Assembly: GCA_023333565.1 (NCBI GenBank)
Contig: JAJKFH010002906.1
Coordinates: 124,001 to 188,000 of the forward strand
Origin: Puffinus mauretanicus
Taxonomy: Eukaryota > Chordata > Aves > Procellariiformes > Procellariidae
Reading direction: 5' to 3'
DNA: 64,000 nucleotides
Part shown: piece by piece, positions 1 through 10,581 of the stretch
How positions within the stretch are numbered: position 1 is the stretch's first letter
How the letters are laid out: each line of letters opens with the position of its first letter
The notes under the pieces: generated by a model
Databases searched by the model: none
Told to the model about the DNA's origin: nothing
The model's input: the letters and a program-made list of their open reading frames with translations, nothing else
Translations under genes and position numbers: made by a program

Positions 1-702
1 TTAGCTGCTTAACACTGACCCAGCAGGCATGCAAAAGACAGCATAAAATACACCAAACAGCATTTGAACTTGAGGGGAAAAAATAAAAGGAAGAAAGTAA
101 TCCTGCAATAGTAAGAAACAAAACAAAGTAAAAAGAAAACAGATTGTGTCACAAACTAATATGAAGTATGTATGGCACAAATATTTTGCATGTATACCAC
201 CTCTTACCGAAGGAAAATAAAGTATTGCACAAACATGGAATTTAAGTCTCACAGCATCTCTGAAATACACATTACTAATTTGAATACAAGTGAAAAGTCA
301 CATAAAAAGCTGTGAAAAAAACAAAAATAAAATTAAAAATCTAGTTCCCACAGCTCTGCTCAAAATATACAATGATCTTCAGTAGACATTAATAATACAA
401 TGGATTCAACTGTATAGCCCAGGTTACCATTTGTAAAAACACAGCATTCATATGGCAATACACTCAGAAACAGCTCATATTCAGATTCAGGCTTCTGTAC
501 TCCTACTTGCTTGGCTACACAGCTATGTCATTCAGACCACCACTATACTGCATCTTTCATAACCAAAGTAGTCCAAGGTAAGTACTAAATGTAAAAGAAA
601 ATCTATTAAAAGGTAATAACAAAGCAACTAAAAAAAGATGCAAGGATTTTTTTAGTTGCTATGCAAGTAGAAGTTATTTGGTCTTCAGCATCTACTTGCA
701 TT

Positions 703-1148
703 TTACATTGTTTGCAATGCAGCCATACGTAGCCTAAGAGCAAGATCCTGCTACTCCACACAGGTACTCCTAACTGGATTTAAAGAGACCAACATATCTA
801 TATCATAAGTAAGCAGACTGGGATCTGTCGCTTCTTTGATTGGTTTGCTAGCTGAACTGAATTCCTTTAGTAGCACTGAAACTTCAGTAGAGACCTAAGA
901 CTTATCTCCCTGGAACAAACCTCCTTCTGCTGTTTGACCTCACTGACTGGTTTCTTCATGTCAATGTTCTGGATATGACTGGTAGGCATCTGAAGAAAGT
1001 TGTTGCTGACTGGAGTGAAATACTTGTGTCCTGGTGTAGGCACATCCTGAGGTGGCAGGTGAGGCTTACCCTCAGGACTTGGCAGATTTCAGGGATTGGC
1101 TAAATCAACTGCTAAAACAGGGCTTTGCAACCCTACACTGCTACTCAG
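703..1148 (-). pseudogene. Broken protein-coding relic of unidentified gene, probable processed pseudogene
   Basis: The minus strand reads like protein for about 145 codons but is broken. Frame 1 gives LQSPVLAVDLANP, an in-frame TGA, then NLPSPEGKPHLPPQDVPTPG and HKYFTPVSNNFLQMPTSHIQ, continuing NIDMKKPVSEVKQQKEV. A frameshift near 890-900 moves the signal to another frame: VSVLLKEFSSASKPIKEATD, PSLLTYDIDMLVSLNPVRST, a TAG, then LALRLRMAALQTM and a terminal TAA at 703-705. The composition (charged, Pro/Ser-rich, few Cys/Trp) is that of a soluble coiled-coil-like C-terminus and contrasts with the stop-rich surroundings. I do not recognise the parent protein. It does not match VAPA. One TGA, one frameshift and one TAG make it a pseudogene. 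The absence of introns suggests retroposition, but no poly(A) tail or target duplication was identified. Confidence 0.5.
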
Positions 1149-2364
1149 AAAAATACAAATATTATGTACAGTCAATACTATGATGATACCACATTAAAGA
1201 AAGTACAAAAGGAGGTAGTTTTGTATAACCCACTACATTTCTCTCACTACATTATACATTTTATAAAATTAAAAACAAGTATAATTTTTCTAATACCTAA
1301 GATATAATTTAATAAGAAGGTAAAAAACACAGGAAGTAGACAACTAAGTGACTTGATGATAAATGCTCAACCTTTACAGTTTTAGCATTTAACACACAGT
1401 TAGGCAGCTTACACCTGAATAAAAGGCTGCATCTCATAAATTATTCTCTACCAAAAAAAAAAAAACACAAAACAAAAACCAAACCCAACCCAAAAAAACC
1501 ACCAAAAACATTATACTGACATCACGTCTGAAAAATATCTTTACATTACACTCCAAAAACTGTAATAAAAGAATGGTTGCAAAGACAGCTACTGGCCAGC
1601 TAGCAGCCTTCACTGAGACCTTCTATGCATGTAAATAATGAGATGGTTTTTACATGCACCGATTCATGCCCCCCAACATGCCCCACAGACTACTGTAAAA
1701 ACTGGACAGTATGAAAAAGAAAAGTCAAGGACATAAAGAGAATAAGGTTGTTTACAGAAATCCTACTTTAGCACTCTAATTCACAATGCTAAAAGCAGCA
1801 CCAAAAAAAACCCCAATCCCCCAAAAAACCAAACAATCCAGAATATACAGTATTAAGATTCCATAATCAGAATTTCAAGTATGAAGGTAAAAAAAATGTT
1901 AATGCCTAAGAATTTAGACATATTCTGCAAAACTTCTAGGTAACTGGCAGTTAACTATTATTCCAAAGATCAGGCAACACAAAACAGACTTCTTCAGTCT
2001 ATATACAATGAAACTGTCATCTCGTACACAATTAGAACAGATTTTGTCTGAAGGCAAGAGCATGAAGGAAGTAATGGGGTTTTTTTTTGTCTGATTATGT
2101 CTTTACCACTACCTTAAAAAATGCATTTAGGATTCCCAAAGCATGCATTAATTTCCAATCAGTACTTCCTGTTCTAATTCAGCTAAATTAGAAGTAGAAT
2201 TTTTAAAATTGAAAAGCATTTAATACTTTAAAAAGCAAATGATGCAATTCACTTTTCACTGTATGCAGTATTGAAGGTTGTCTTTTTTTTGTTTTTAATC
2301 TGGCAGCAATAAAATGCTAAAGCAAATCAATACTAAAAATAATGGAAGGATAATAATTTTTGGC

Positions 2365-2487
2365 ACTATTCTCCATTGCTGGAGGTTTTTAAGATGCAGT
2401 TGGTGAGGGTGCTCCCTTTCCAACGAAAGGCTGGACCAGATAGTATTTCAAGGTCCCTTTCAAGCTGGGTTGTTCTATGAATCCTTG
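2365..2487 (+). mobile_element. CR1 LINE 3'-terminal fragment
   Basis: A short 5'-truncated CR1 tail. It starts in the last codons of ORF2 (CTGGAGGTTTTTAAGA, reading LEVFK), followed by the 3' UTR phrases CTGGACCAGATAGTATTTCA and AAGGTCCCTTTCAAGC, and ends with TTCTATGAATCC, a decayed form of the CR1 ATTCTATG tail repeat. It lies in VAPA intron 4, antisense to the gene. Confidence 0.8.
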
Positions 2488-2644
2488 AAAGTTATATACT
2501 GAACGCCCTTCCTGTCTAATTTAGTAAAAATTCCTACAATCCATTTAATCAACAAATCAAATAGGTTTGTAAAAAATTCAAAACAAATTTCCATGAGATC
2601 CTACTAGTCAGTGCATGACAGTTTCTTACTCTTTTCTTACTTAC

Positions 2645-2725
2645 CAGTTTATCATTTTCGTTGGGCATTTCAAACACACATCTTAATTTGGAGTCCATTA
2701 ACTCATCAGGTTTTGCTTCTTTCCA
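2645..2725 (-). CDS. VAPA: VAPA coding exon 4 (end of MSP domain, residues 112-138)
   Basis: The exon encodes [20 protein letters not shown] followed by PNENDKL, the final MSP strand and the first residues of the linker. It matches vertebrate VAPA: VAPB has [20 protein letters not shown] at this place. The exon is exactly 27 codons, phase 0 at both ends, with acceptor TTGTCTTAG and donor GTAAGTAAG. The rest of VAPA (variable linker, coiled coil with a MEECKRLQ-like segment, and C-terminal transmembrane anchor) was looked for between 1 and 2644 on the minus strand and not found. It therefore lies outside the window, and the gene is partial here. Confidence 0.96.
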
Positions 2726-4750
2726 CTAAGACAACAATTAATACAGTTACTTAACATGCCAGACTCATGCAAAGATCTGAACAGTTCATAAACTTGCTCT
2801 TAGTATTTCCCTCCTATATAGCTGAATACTGTCCTTACCCTAGCTGCAATTTTCAGACTTGCTTCTGAACAATGTTTTTTGTTCACTTTTGACTACTGCA
2901 AAGTAATGAAAGCTAGAAATGGTTAATTAAGTCTGGAAATGGAAATGAGTAAATTGAATGCAAGGATGAATCCAGAGGTTTGTAGGGGATAGGGAGAAGA
3001 CAATACAGTGGTTCCTTTAACACACAATGAGGAACAAGAACCATCTGAGTCAGTTTAAGAACAAAGTTCTAGCCCTATCACTCCTTGGTAAATGTACTCC
3101 TTATGTCCCATCTTGGAAGCATCAATTTTAAACAAAAGATTGAAAGACACCTTTTAGTGACTCTATATTTAGTTCCAGAGTAAACTTCTTTAGTTCTTAA
3201 TATTTTAGATTTTTAACTATTTCCTCCTTTTACTGCATAATACATTACAATTTGGGCCTAGAGAATTTTTCAAAGCTGTTTATAAAAAACATTTTAAATT
3301 CTAATGGTTATCAATATATTTAAATAATTGTGAAATATGCTGCAATCTCTTTGCTCAACTGACAATTAACTTTCAAAGCATACACTTTCATGTAGTTGCC
3401 TTAAATCCTTAGGCACAGAGACTGATCTGAAGTCCAACAATAGGTCCTCTGAAGTTACCTTAGAATTGCAGGTCTTACAGACTAGAATATCCAGGCTTTT
3501 CATAACATCCTTCCTTTTTTTTTTTTTTGTGTTCTTTTTTTCAGTGGCATTAGTTGTACAGTAACTTACAACTACAATTACCGATTTTCTGCAAGATCTG
3601 TTTCTCAGTATTCTATACTTGAACACACTAAGAAAGCAGTTATTTGAAAGGTATTTCTAAAGTGGATTTTTGTATCCTCACCAAATAGTTACGCTTCACT
3701 TACCACATATAACCAAGAGCTACCAGAGCATATTACGAAAAAGTAAACCAGACCAACAAGGAAGAGAGATGTTTACTTTCTAGCTACATGTCTCAAAAGC
3801 TTAACAAAATCTAAAAGGTTTTCCACTGTTTCCAGTGAAGAGTTGATGCCACAGTAGTCTTTGCCTTCATATAAAGGGACAGAGCCTAAACCTGCAGAGG
3901 TCTAGTGGATTTCAGTGATTTATAAAACCTCATCTTTATCCTTTGTTTCCCCTCTCCTCCTCTGCCTTGAGTGAACATTGAACGTATGTAAACTGAGGCA
4001 TTCCTTCTCTAGAGACAGAAGCCTGTGCATCATTCCCCTCCACCTTAATATACGTGCTTACGGGAGTCCACGTACACCCTAAAGGGCATGTTCTGACAAC
4101 TGAAGGCTTCCTTCCCATTGCTGCTAGCTTGTAACATCAGAAACAGGTGTCCTTACTTCTGAACTAACAAGCACAAACCTAAATATCTTCTTTCTGGATC
4201 TTTCATCAGACTAATGCTGCCTAAAATGAATCTACAACATGTTCTATTAAAACAGAAAATAAATCTATCATTTGTGCTGTGTTTAGCCACTTGGTATCTT
4301 GTAGGGAGACATATCTTAGTCTTCCAAATGTTTTAATTCAATATAATCCCATTCAACATCTCACTTAAACACTTTTCGACCAAATGCACCCACTCCATAC
4401 AGCTTCAGCTTTGTTGTTTAAATATAGTCTTGATTCCTTCAAATACAATCTGTTTATCCCCTCCAAATTAGCTGCATGTAAGGTATAACATGCCCATATT
4501 TTAACACTGAACTGACCTTATCTTAGATTCACTACTATTTCCATTCAACCAGTTCATTAGGCAAGGTCTAAGAACTGAGCTTGTATTTAATATTAAAACC
4601 CCTGAATCACGTATGAAAGTCATACTTGTTCAGAGAAAACCCAATTCTTCTCCAAAAATAAACTGCAAAAACATGATTCATTTACACTTAAGCCTGAGTT
4701 TTTAAGAAAAAAAAAATATACAACAGTCATTTTACCCCATTTTTACTCAC
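2726..4750 (-). other. VAPA: VAPA intron 3
   Basis: A 2-kb intron with a consensus donor and acceptor shared with exons 3 and 4. No repeat, RNA gene or coding relic was recognised apart from a poly(T) run near 3518-3528. It is AT-rich throughout. Confidence 0.85.
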
Positions 4751-4854
4751 CACTGCCTCCATATCTGAAATATTTGGTGGTGCATAGGTTGTTTGTACCA
4801 TAAACTTGTGTTTACTTTTCTCATTTGGGTCATAGTCGAAAGGCTGCAGCATTA
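4751..4854 (-). CDS. VAPA: VAPA coding exon 3 (FFAT-binding face of MSP domain, residues 78-111)
   Basis: After completing Val77 the exon reads [20 protein letters not shown] and then [14 protein letters not shown]. Lys93 and Met95, in the HKFM segment, align with human VAPA Lys94 and Met96, which contact the FFAT peptide, so ligand binding should be intact. Human has QTIFAPPNTSD where this copy has [11 protein letters not shown], a mild divergence. The exon is 104 bases, the acceptor is TTTTGAACAG and the donor GTGAGTAAAA. It ends in phase 0 after the Val codon, and exon 4 resumes with Trp. Confidence 0.96.
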
Positions 4855-7800
4855 CTGTTCAAAAGAAAAGATAAAGTATAAAACTGTGATTCTTCAGCTA
4901 ATGACTGTAACAAGCATGCTATCCACTTTAGATTTGCTTCTCACTGAACAGACACTGAAAGTTAAAATGCAAAGGCAGTGCTGAAAATAGAGCAGATATA
5001 CACTGTAGCAACAGGTACTGAGAGGAAAGATCTTAAAGTTTTTCGGAGTCTGGTGTAGCTGACAGGATTATTTTTGTAATTACTATAGCTAAAAGACATC
5101 TCATATACAAGTATTAACAAACAGATCCTGCAAGACAGACAAAAAAAACCCCAAGCAAACACCACAGGACTTTTCTTTGGAATAAACACATTTTATGATT
5201 AAGTGAATGCAAAGTTAAAGAACTGTAGCACATATTATGATGATTACTCAGGGGGTGGGGGGGTGCAGAGAGAGACAACCTACATTAGGTAGACCACCAA
5301 GCAGTGGGGAAAGTTCAACTGACTTCTAAAGGTATATTAATCTAAGCTGGGAGTAAAACTACTCACACTTCATTCAAACTACAGTTATTATAGGAGGTAA
5401 AGCTGCCTGGGGCTTTAGTAATACATCTTTAAAAGACTTTGAAATTGAGTTCTTAAAAAAAAAAATTTATAGTGATTAGTTATGCAATAACTACACAACA
5501 CATTTTATTCAGGTTTTAACATTCTTAACCATAAGACCAGTCTAATGGTTAATATTTGTCCAAAAGTACTCCAAAATCCAGGTACACACTTTAATTCTAT
5601 GGCAAGTTTTGGGCCTCCACCGCATTTTACCAGCAAAGAAAGAGGGATGGGATTCAAAATGAAATTCCCTGTAAAGGCAGCTTTAAGTGAAACATTAAAA
5701 TAAAACTCATAATACCCACTCCTTGCATTTTATCTTACGTATTTTCTCACTGCATTTTCAGCTTTCAGTAATGCAGATTTAAAAAAAAACCTTCTGCATG
5801 AAACCAGACGTTTCTGACACAACGTAGTTTGCGCTACAAGTACCAGAGATAGAGTATGCAAGCGGTTCAGACTTTCTGAGTGACAGCCTTTTTACTGTAC
5901 TTCCAGCTTTCCAAAGTTGAAAACTCTGTTGGTCAAGAACAGAAACTCATGTTTCTAAAGATATTATTTTGACGTGTGCACAAGCTCAGTGAAAAAAATT
6001 ACATCACTGATAGTATTTATAGCCTCCATTATTTCTACAGCACTACAATACTTTTAAATGAAAGCTTTAATTCCAGAAGCACAGTACCTTCATCCATCCA
6101 AGTTGTACAAGGCCATCCAGGAGCAGAGTGTATGTTTTGACACCACATAGCGGTCGTCCAGGTCACCCTGGCATCACTATTTTGTGTGTGGTTTCTTTAG
6201 TTCAAAGGGACTGAAATAACATGATGTGTATAATACAGACCAGGAGATTAGAACTTCTATAGGATATAGTTGCATATCCAGGGGCATAATATAAGGGTCT
6301 GCAGAAACACCTGAATACACAAGGTTTGTTTATGGTAGTGTTGGGAGACTACTGAAGCAGAGGGATGGATACACAACCAGCACTGTCTGTCTGGAATGGA
6401 CCTTGAAACAAACTCTTATGTTAGCCCCCTTGTCTCCTTTCAGAGACAATTAGTTGCCTCACTCCAGATAGGAGTACAGGACCACGCAAATTATATTGAA
6501 ATATGTTTATGTGGGTACACTTGCAACTTGGTCTACCAGAGGATGAGGACTCGGAGTGAACTGTAGAGATAAATTATTTGACAGTGTACATACAGTTGTC
6601 TTCCACAGAATGGGAATTCCAGTTCAGTGTATCTTTACACAAAATTAAAAGAGAAGCTGAAGTAGTTTCAGATAAAGATTAAAAAACCCCCAAGAATTAC
6701 ATTTATGTAGTCCTATCAACAGATATCTGTATATTTACCTATTTTACAGCAATGGAAAAGCTGTAGCAGAAATACTGATTTAGCTAGAAAAACACATTGT
6801 ATGCTCTGAACAATCTTCCCATATATTCTAAACCAATTCTGTAGACTTCGATACTGCTACAGTTCTGAACAATTCAATTATATTTTCCACAATTCTGGTT
6901 CTTCATTGCATGTATACTTCGACATGCTTCCCTTCATACAGAGCGTAAATTATTTATGGTAGGACTGAACTGCATTAGTTTATAAAATACCAAGTACAGT
7001 ATCAAAATTACTAACTTGGCCTTTCCAAATTCACTAGTACCTATGAAAAAAGTTACTTTTAAATTTAATTACATTGGTATCTAACTTCAGGCCTTGAATA
7101 CACCTGCACAAGTTGCAGGTGTTTGCTACAGGATGGTTATCTCACTTATTTTTCTTCCTTAAATGTTACATACAGCACAATCAAAGGATAAGTGAATAAT
7201 CTGAATCAGATATACTTCACAAATAAAGCACATAAAGGAATTGCAGTATTTGACATGCTTTCAAACAATCCTATTTGGAAAGTTTAGAAGTCAGGTTTCC
7301 TTAATCATTGGTCTCACTGTGGGCCAAAACATAACTGATCAAACTAAATGCTTCTTCCAGGTGTGGATGCTACAGCAATTTATCTCTAAGAATTGTTCCA
7401 TCAACAGACTACTGAATAGCATGCAGTACTTCAGTTTCCTAAAGCCAAGGGAACAGATGGAGTAACTGAAAGATGGCAAAGTCAGCCTTCCATCATCAGA
7501 GAACTTCTTCACATGCTGGCAGAATCCTTGGATAAGTCATTAAATAACTTTATGTTCTTTGACCACTTGCTAACAGCTGAAAATCTGATTGAATTAAAAA
7601 GCAGCAGAAAAAGACAATCCACAAATTCAAAGAGCTCTTCAAGCTCTTCACAGTTTTAAGTAATCATGGAAAATCTCATGAATATACGAAGCCAGTTTTC
7701 AACATGTTCTTGGAATCCCTGAGTAGTCCAGAGATCACTTCTAGGGGAATTGTAACAAACAGTTATGAAAGCAAGCCTCTTGTAATAGGCCTAGGTTTTC

Positions 7801-7942
7801 TGCACAGGAGGGCTTTATCGCCACAAAATAAATCTTAAAGCGGTCTGAAAACCAGAATGAAGAACAGGAACAAGTAACAGTAACAAGCTGTGAAGGAAGA
7901 AGAGTAACACGCTATATTCTGAAAAGAAAAATCAACAAGTGA

Positions 7943-7966
7943 TTGTTGTTAACAAGTTAACAACAA
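7943..7966. repeat. Perfect 24-bp palindrome, HNF1-like
   Basis: Arms TTGTTGTTAAC and GTTAACAACAA are exact reverse complements across a 2-base AA spacer. The centre GTTAACAAGTTAAC resembles a paired GTTAAC half-site arrangement such as HNF1-type factors use, although the HNF1 consensus is GTTAATNATTAAC. It is intronic in VAPA and its function is unknown. Confidence 0.6.
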
Positions 7967-8510
7967 GCAATACACGATACGATAATAAATAGTTAATTTA
8001 GGGCATCAAGGTAAAGAAAAACAGGTCTTACCACATTAGTATTTTTGGAAAAAATGTATAAACATGACTGAAGAAAGTTACCTAGTATTCACAATTGAAT
8101 GATAAACAAAATGCCCGTGGACTTCCTTAAAATGACTGTTAAATGACATCTCTGACAATAAATTTAAAAATTGGCTTGACTCTGAATCAGCACGATGCAT
8201 TATAAAGGCTGAAGACAGCTAACACTATCTCAACATTTAGTTTTGAACACAGAGTTTCAGCCCATGGTATCCTATAGTGATTTCTCTCTGCACAAGGATG
8301 TGAGAGAAATCTATTTTTAATTACATGAAAGATGAGTCAGCACTGAAAATATTCAGTTGAGAAATTGATGAGAGAACAAAGTGGGTCACTAGAAAAACTA
8401 TCTGTGCACTTGGCTTACAAAGTGACCCAAAAGAAAACATATGCTTAAAAGCAAAAAGATGAAGCTGACACTTTGGGGAAGAGAACTTAATTCTGAAAAG
8501 CACTGTGGAG

Positions 8511-8580
8511 TCACTATAACTAAACAACCGCACGTGAAAGCATCTTGGGGTCACTGTAGCTGAATAATTGCATGAGAATC
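8511..8580. repeat. Diverged tandem duplication, period 40
   Basis: TCACTATAACTAAACAACCG at 8511 recurs as TCACTGTAGCTGAATAATTG at 8551. About two thirds of the first 30 positions match, and most mismatches are transitions (A/G or C/T). This suggests an old local duplication. Confidence 0.45.
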
Positions 8581-10428
8581 CAGTAATACAGAAAAAGGAA
8601 TATCAAAGATTCCCTGCTATGCAAACTGAAGAGCTGAGCAGTATGATACTGTTTCCCTTTATTGGTGAACCTGAAGCTGAAATATTGTTTACAGCTCCAG
8701 TATTGCCTCATTTAAAAAACTGAAATATTCAAAGCATTAAAAGGATGATTTGTAACTATGAAAACACACTTTACAATAGGCAAATGGAATACTTCCATCT
8801 ATTCAATCCCCTGAAAAGAAAGTCCAGCAATATCTTGATCATGATATGTGACTACCCATGGGAAAGACCCCCAATACCAGATCAAACACACAGTTAAGAC
8901 AAAATGGCTATAAGTCGAAGTTGAAGACGGAAATAAAGGAGGCTTTTGGCTACTTCAATCTTGAACCAATTCTCAGTAAAACGATCTTTCATCCACAAGA
9001 TGCTGGACTGTCTGTTAAGCAATACTGAAGTTTTAAAGGGTCACATTCTACAGATTATATTAGATTAGAAAACTAGTGTCTCCCCTACAGGAAAGTTACT
9101 CTAAGGTTTTAATCAAACATAAAGTTTTCCCGAGTTATTCCTTGCAACATTTGAACATATCACTTGAAGCTAGTTCTCCAGCCTCTTTTAAACTTCCCAA
9201 GGAGTATAAGGATGTGAATCTGAAAAGCTCTGAGGATTGTTCCATGTTTCCCTTTTGCTTTGCTACAGCTCTCCCAGGGTTCTACAAAAATCAGCTCTCT
9301 AGACTTAGGAGATCTAGGAGCTCACACCTGTATTGCCTGAGATCTCTACAACCTCTAAGACCACAGCCTATTAAAAGGGGATTCCCCTCTCTCCAAGTTG
9401 GGAAATATGGTAGGTCCGGAGAAATAAAGAGTTTCTCGCCTCTTCCAGTCACCGGTTTGAGAATCCCCTTTATTCTGCAGATTCCTACCTCAAAGTGACC
9501 GGGAGAATGACCTACGAAAATCACTTACCAAATCAGAAGACTGATACCTGGTCTCTTCCCAGGTATTTTCTTGAGAACGTCTACTCCCATGATTACTAAC
9601 ACCTGGCCTTTTTGACACTGTACAGTCCAGTATAGGATTAGATCATTATACGTCCAGCTATCAAAATTCTGCAGATTGCCAGAATGAAGTATGTAAGCCA
9701 AACCCACATGGAGTTTCACAGAAAAAAAAGAAAATATTGTCTGGCTTCAGGGCTTACACTCTGCTGAAAAGTAAGCATTCTTTTTTTAATCCCCTCACCC
9801 AAAAAACAAAAACAGAATAAGAGAGAGTGTCTCTATGGTGAAATGTACTAGACTTTTAAAATTTAAGGGCTACAAACTGCTCCATCTACTGAAAATAGCA
9901 GAAAATGTAATTTTTTAAAAGCAGTTTAATAATTGCCACTTAACATATACTACTGTGATAAATGGAAGAATTATGAAACAATATAGTTCAGGGACCAATA
10001 CTATGGTCAAAACAAGTAGTATACGATTGTGAAACAATTTTTTTTTTTTAAATGCAATGAACTGTCAAATGTTAAATTTTAAACACATCAGAGCATCCAA
10101 GCAATGCCCAAAGATATAAGCATGAATATAGTAGTCTGAAGCAAAGGTACTGTTAATGTCACTGCCCATTTCCAACTTTCTTTTCCTCCTTTTAGAGAGC
10201 TGCAGATAAATGTGACAAACGGCAAGTATTTTTGTATGGAGGATTTTTCATGTATCATTGCAGCTCTACATCAAGTTGACATTGCATTAATGAAGGGGAA
10301 CAGTTTTCATTTTAAAAAATCTTTTTTAAAAGCTGACATACTTCAAACAGCCTCTAAGATCAAGCATTAGAGAACTTCATGAAAGGTCTAAAACCAGCTA
10401 ACCTACGACTGCATACATTTGTTTTTAC

Positions 10429-10581
10429 CTGAAACAATTACAGACGATCCTGGGTCAATAATTCCACTGTTCGGCCTCACACAGTATCGACGAGGCGCTG
10501 TGGTCTTCACTTTGAAGCATACTTTTCTATCTGATGGATTTCGTAGTTTAAGATTTGTAGTTACTACATCTGTAAAGGGAC
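10429..10581 (-). CDS. VAPA: VAPA coding exon 2 (core of MSP domain, residues 26-77)
   Basis: The exon completes glycine 26 and continues [20 protein letters not shown], then [19 protein letters not shown] and [11 protein letters not shown]. It includes the near-invariant VAP consensus segment [14 protein letters not shown] in the MSP beta-sandwich. By alignment the proline of RPNSG, residue 62 here, corresponds to VAPB Pro56, the position mutated in familial ALS8. The length is 153 bases, entering with two bases of a split codon and leaving with one. The acceptor is TTTTTTCAG and the donor GTAAAAAC. The next exon supplies TA to complete Val77. Nothing interrupts the frame. Confidence 0.97.

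Larger units (their letters stand above)
1..2644 (-). other. VAPA: VAPA intron 4 (partial)
   Basis: AT-rich intronic sequence downstream of VAPA exon 4 with no VAPA exon. It holds a broken coding relic at 703-1148 and a CR1 3' scrap at about 2365-2487, each listed separately. An A/C-rich low-complexity stretch lies at about 1451-1507. The first 700 bases continue downstream of the relic without clear repeat identity and could be 3' UTR copied along with it. Confidence 0.7.
4855..10428 (-). other. VAPA: VAPA intron 2
   Basis: A 5.6-kb intron that appears free of recognisable CR1 or LTR insertions. Small features are a 24-bp palindrome at 7943-7966, a diverged 40-bp tandem repeat at 8511-8580, a perfect GGGGATTCCCC kappa-B-like site at 9377-9387 and a G-run near 5252-5262. 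An open frame at 9076-9498 on the plus strand shows no recognisable domain and is not annotated as a gene. Confidence 0.85.

Noticed and set aside
3366..3626. Minus-strand frame with a CKTC pair in VAPA intron 3
   Set aside because: Considered as a missing VAPA exon or zinc-binding relic, but it does not match the VAPA linker or coiled coil and lacks a second metal-binding pair.
9076..9498. 140-codon plus-strand open frame in VAPA intron 2
   Set aside because: No recognisable domain, no neighbouring splice sites joined to other exons, and composition close to the surrounding intron.
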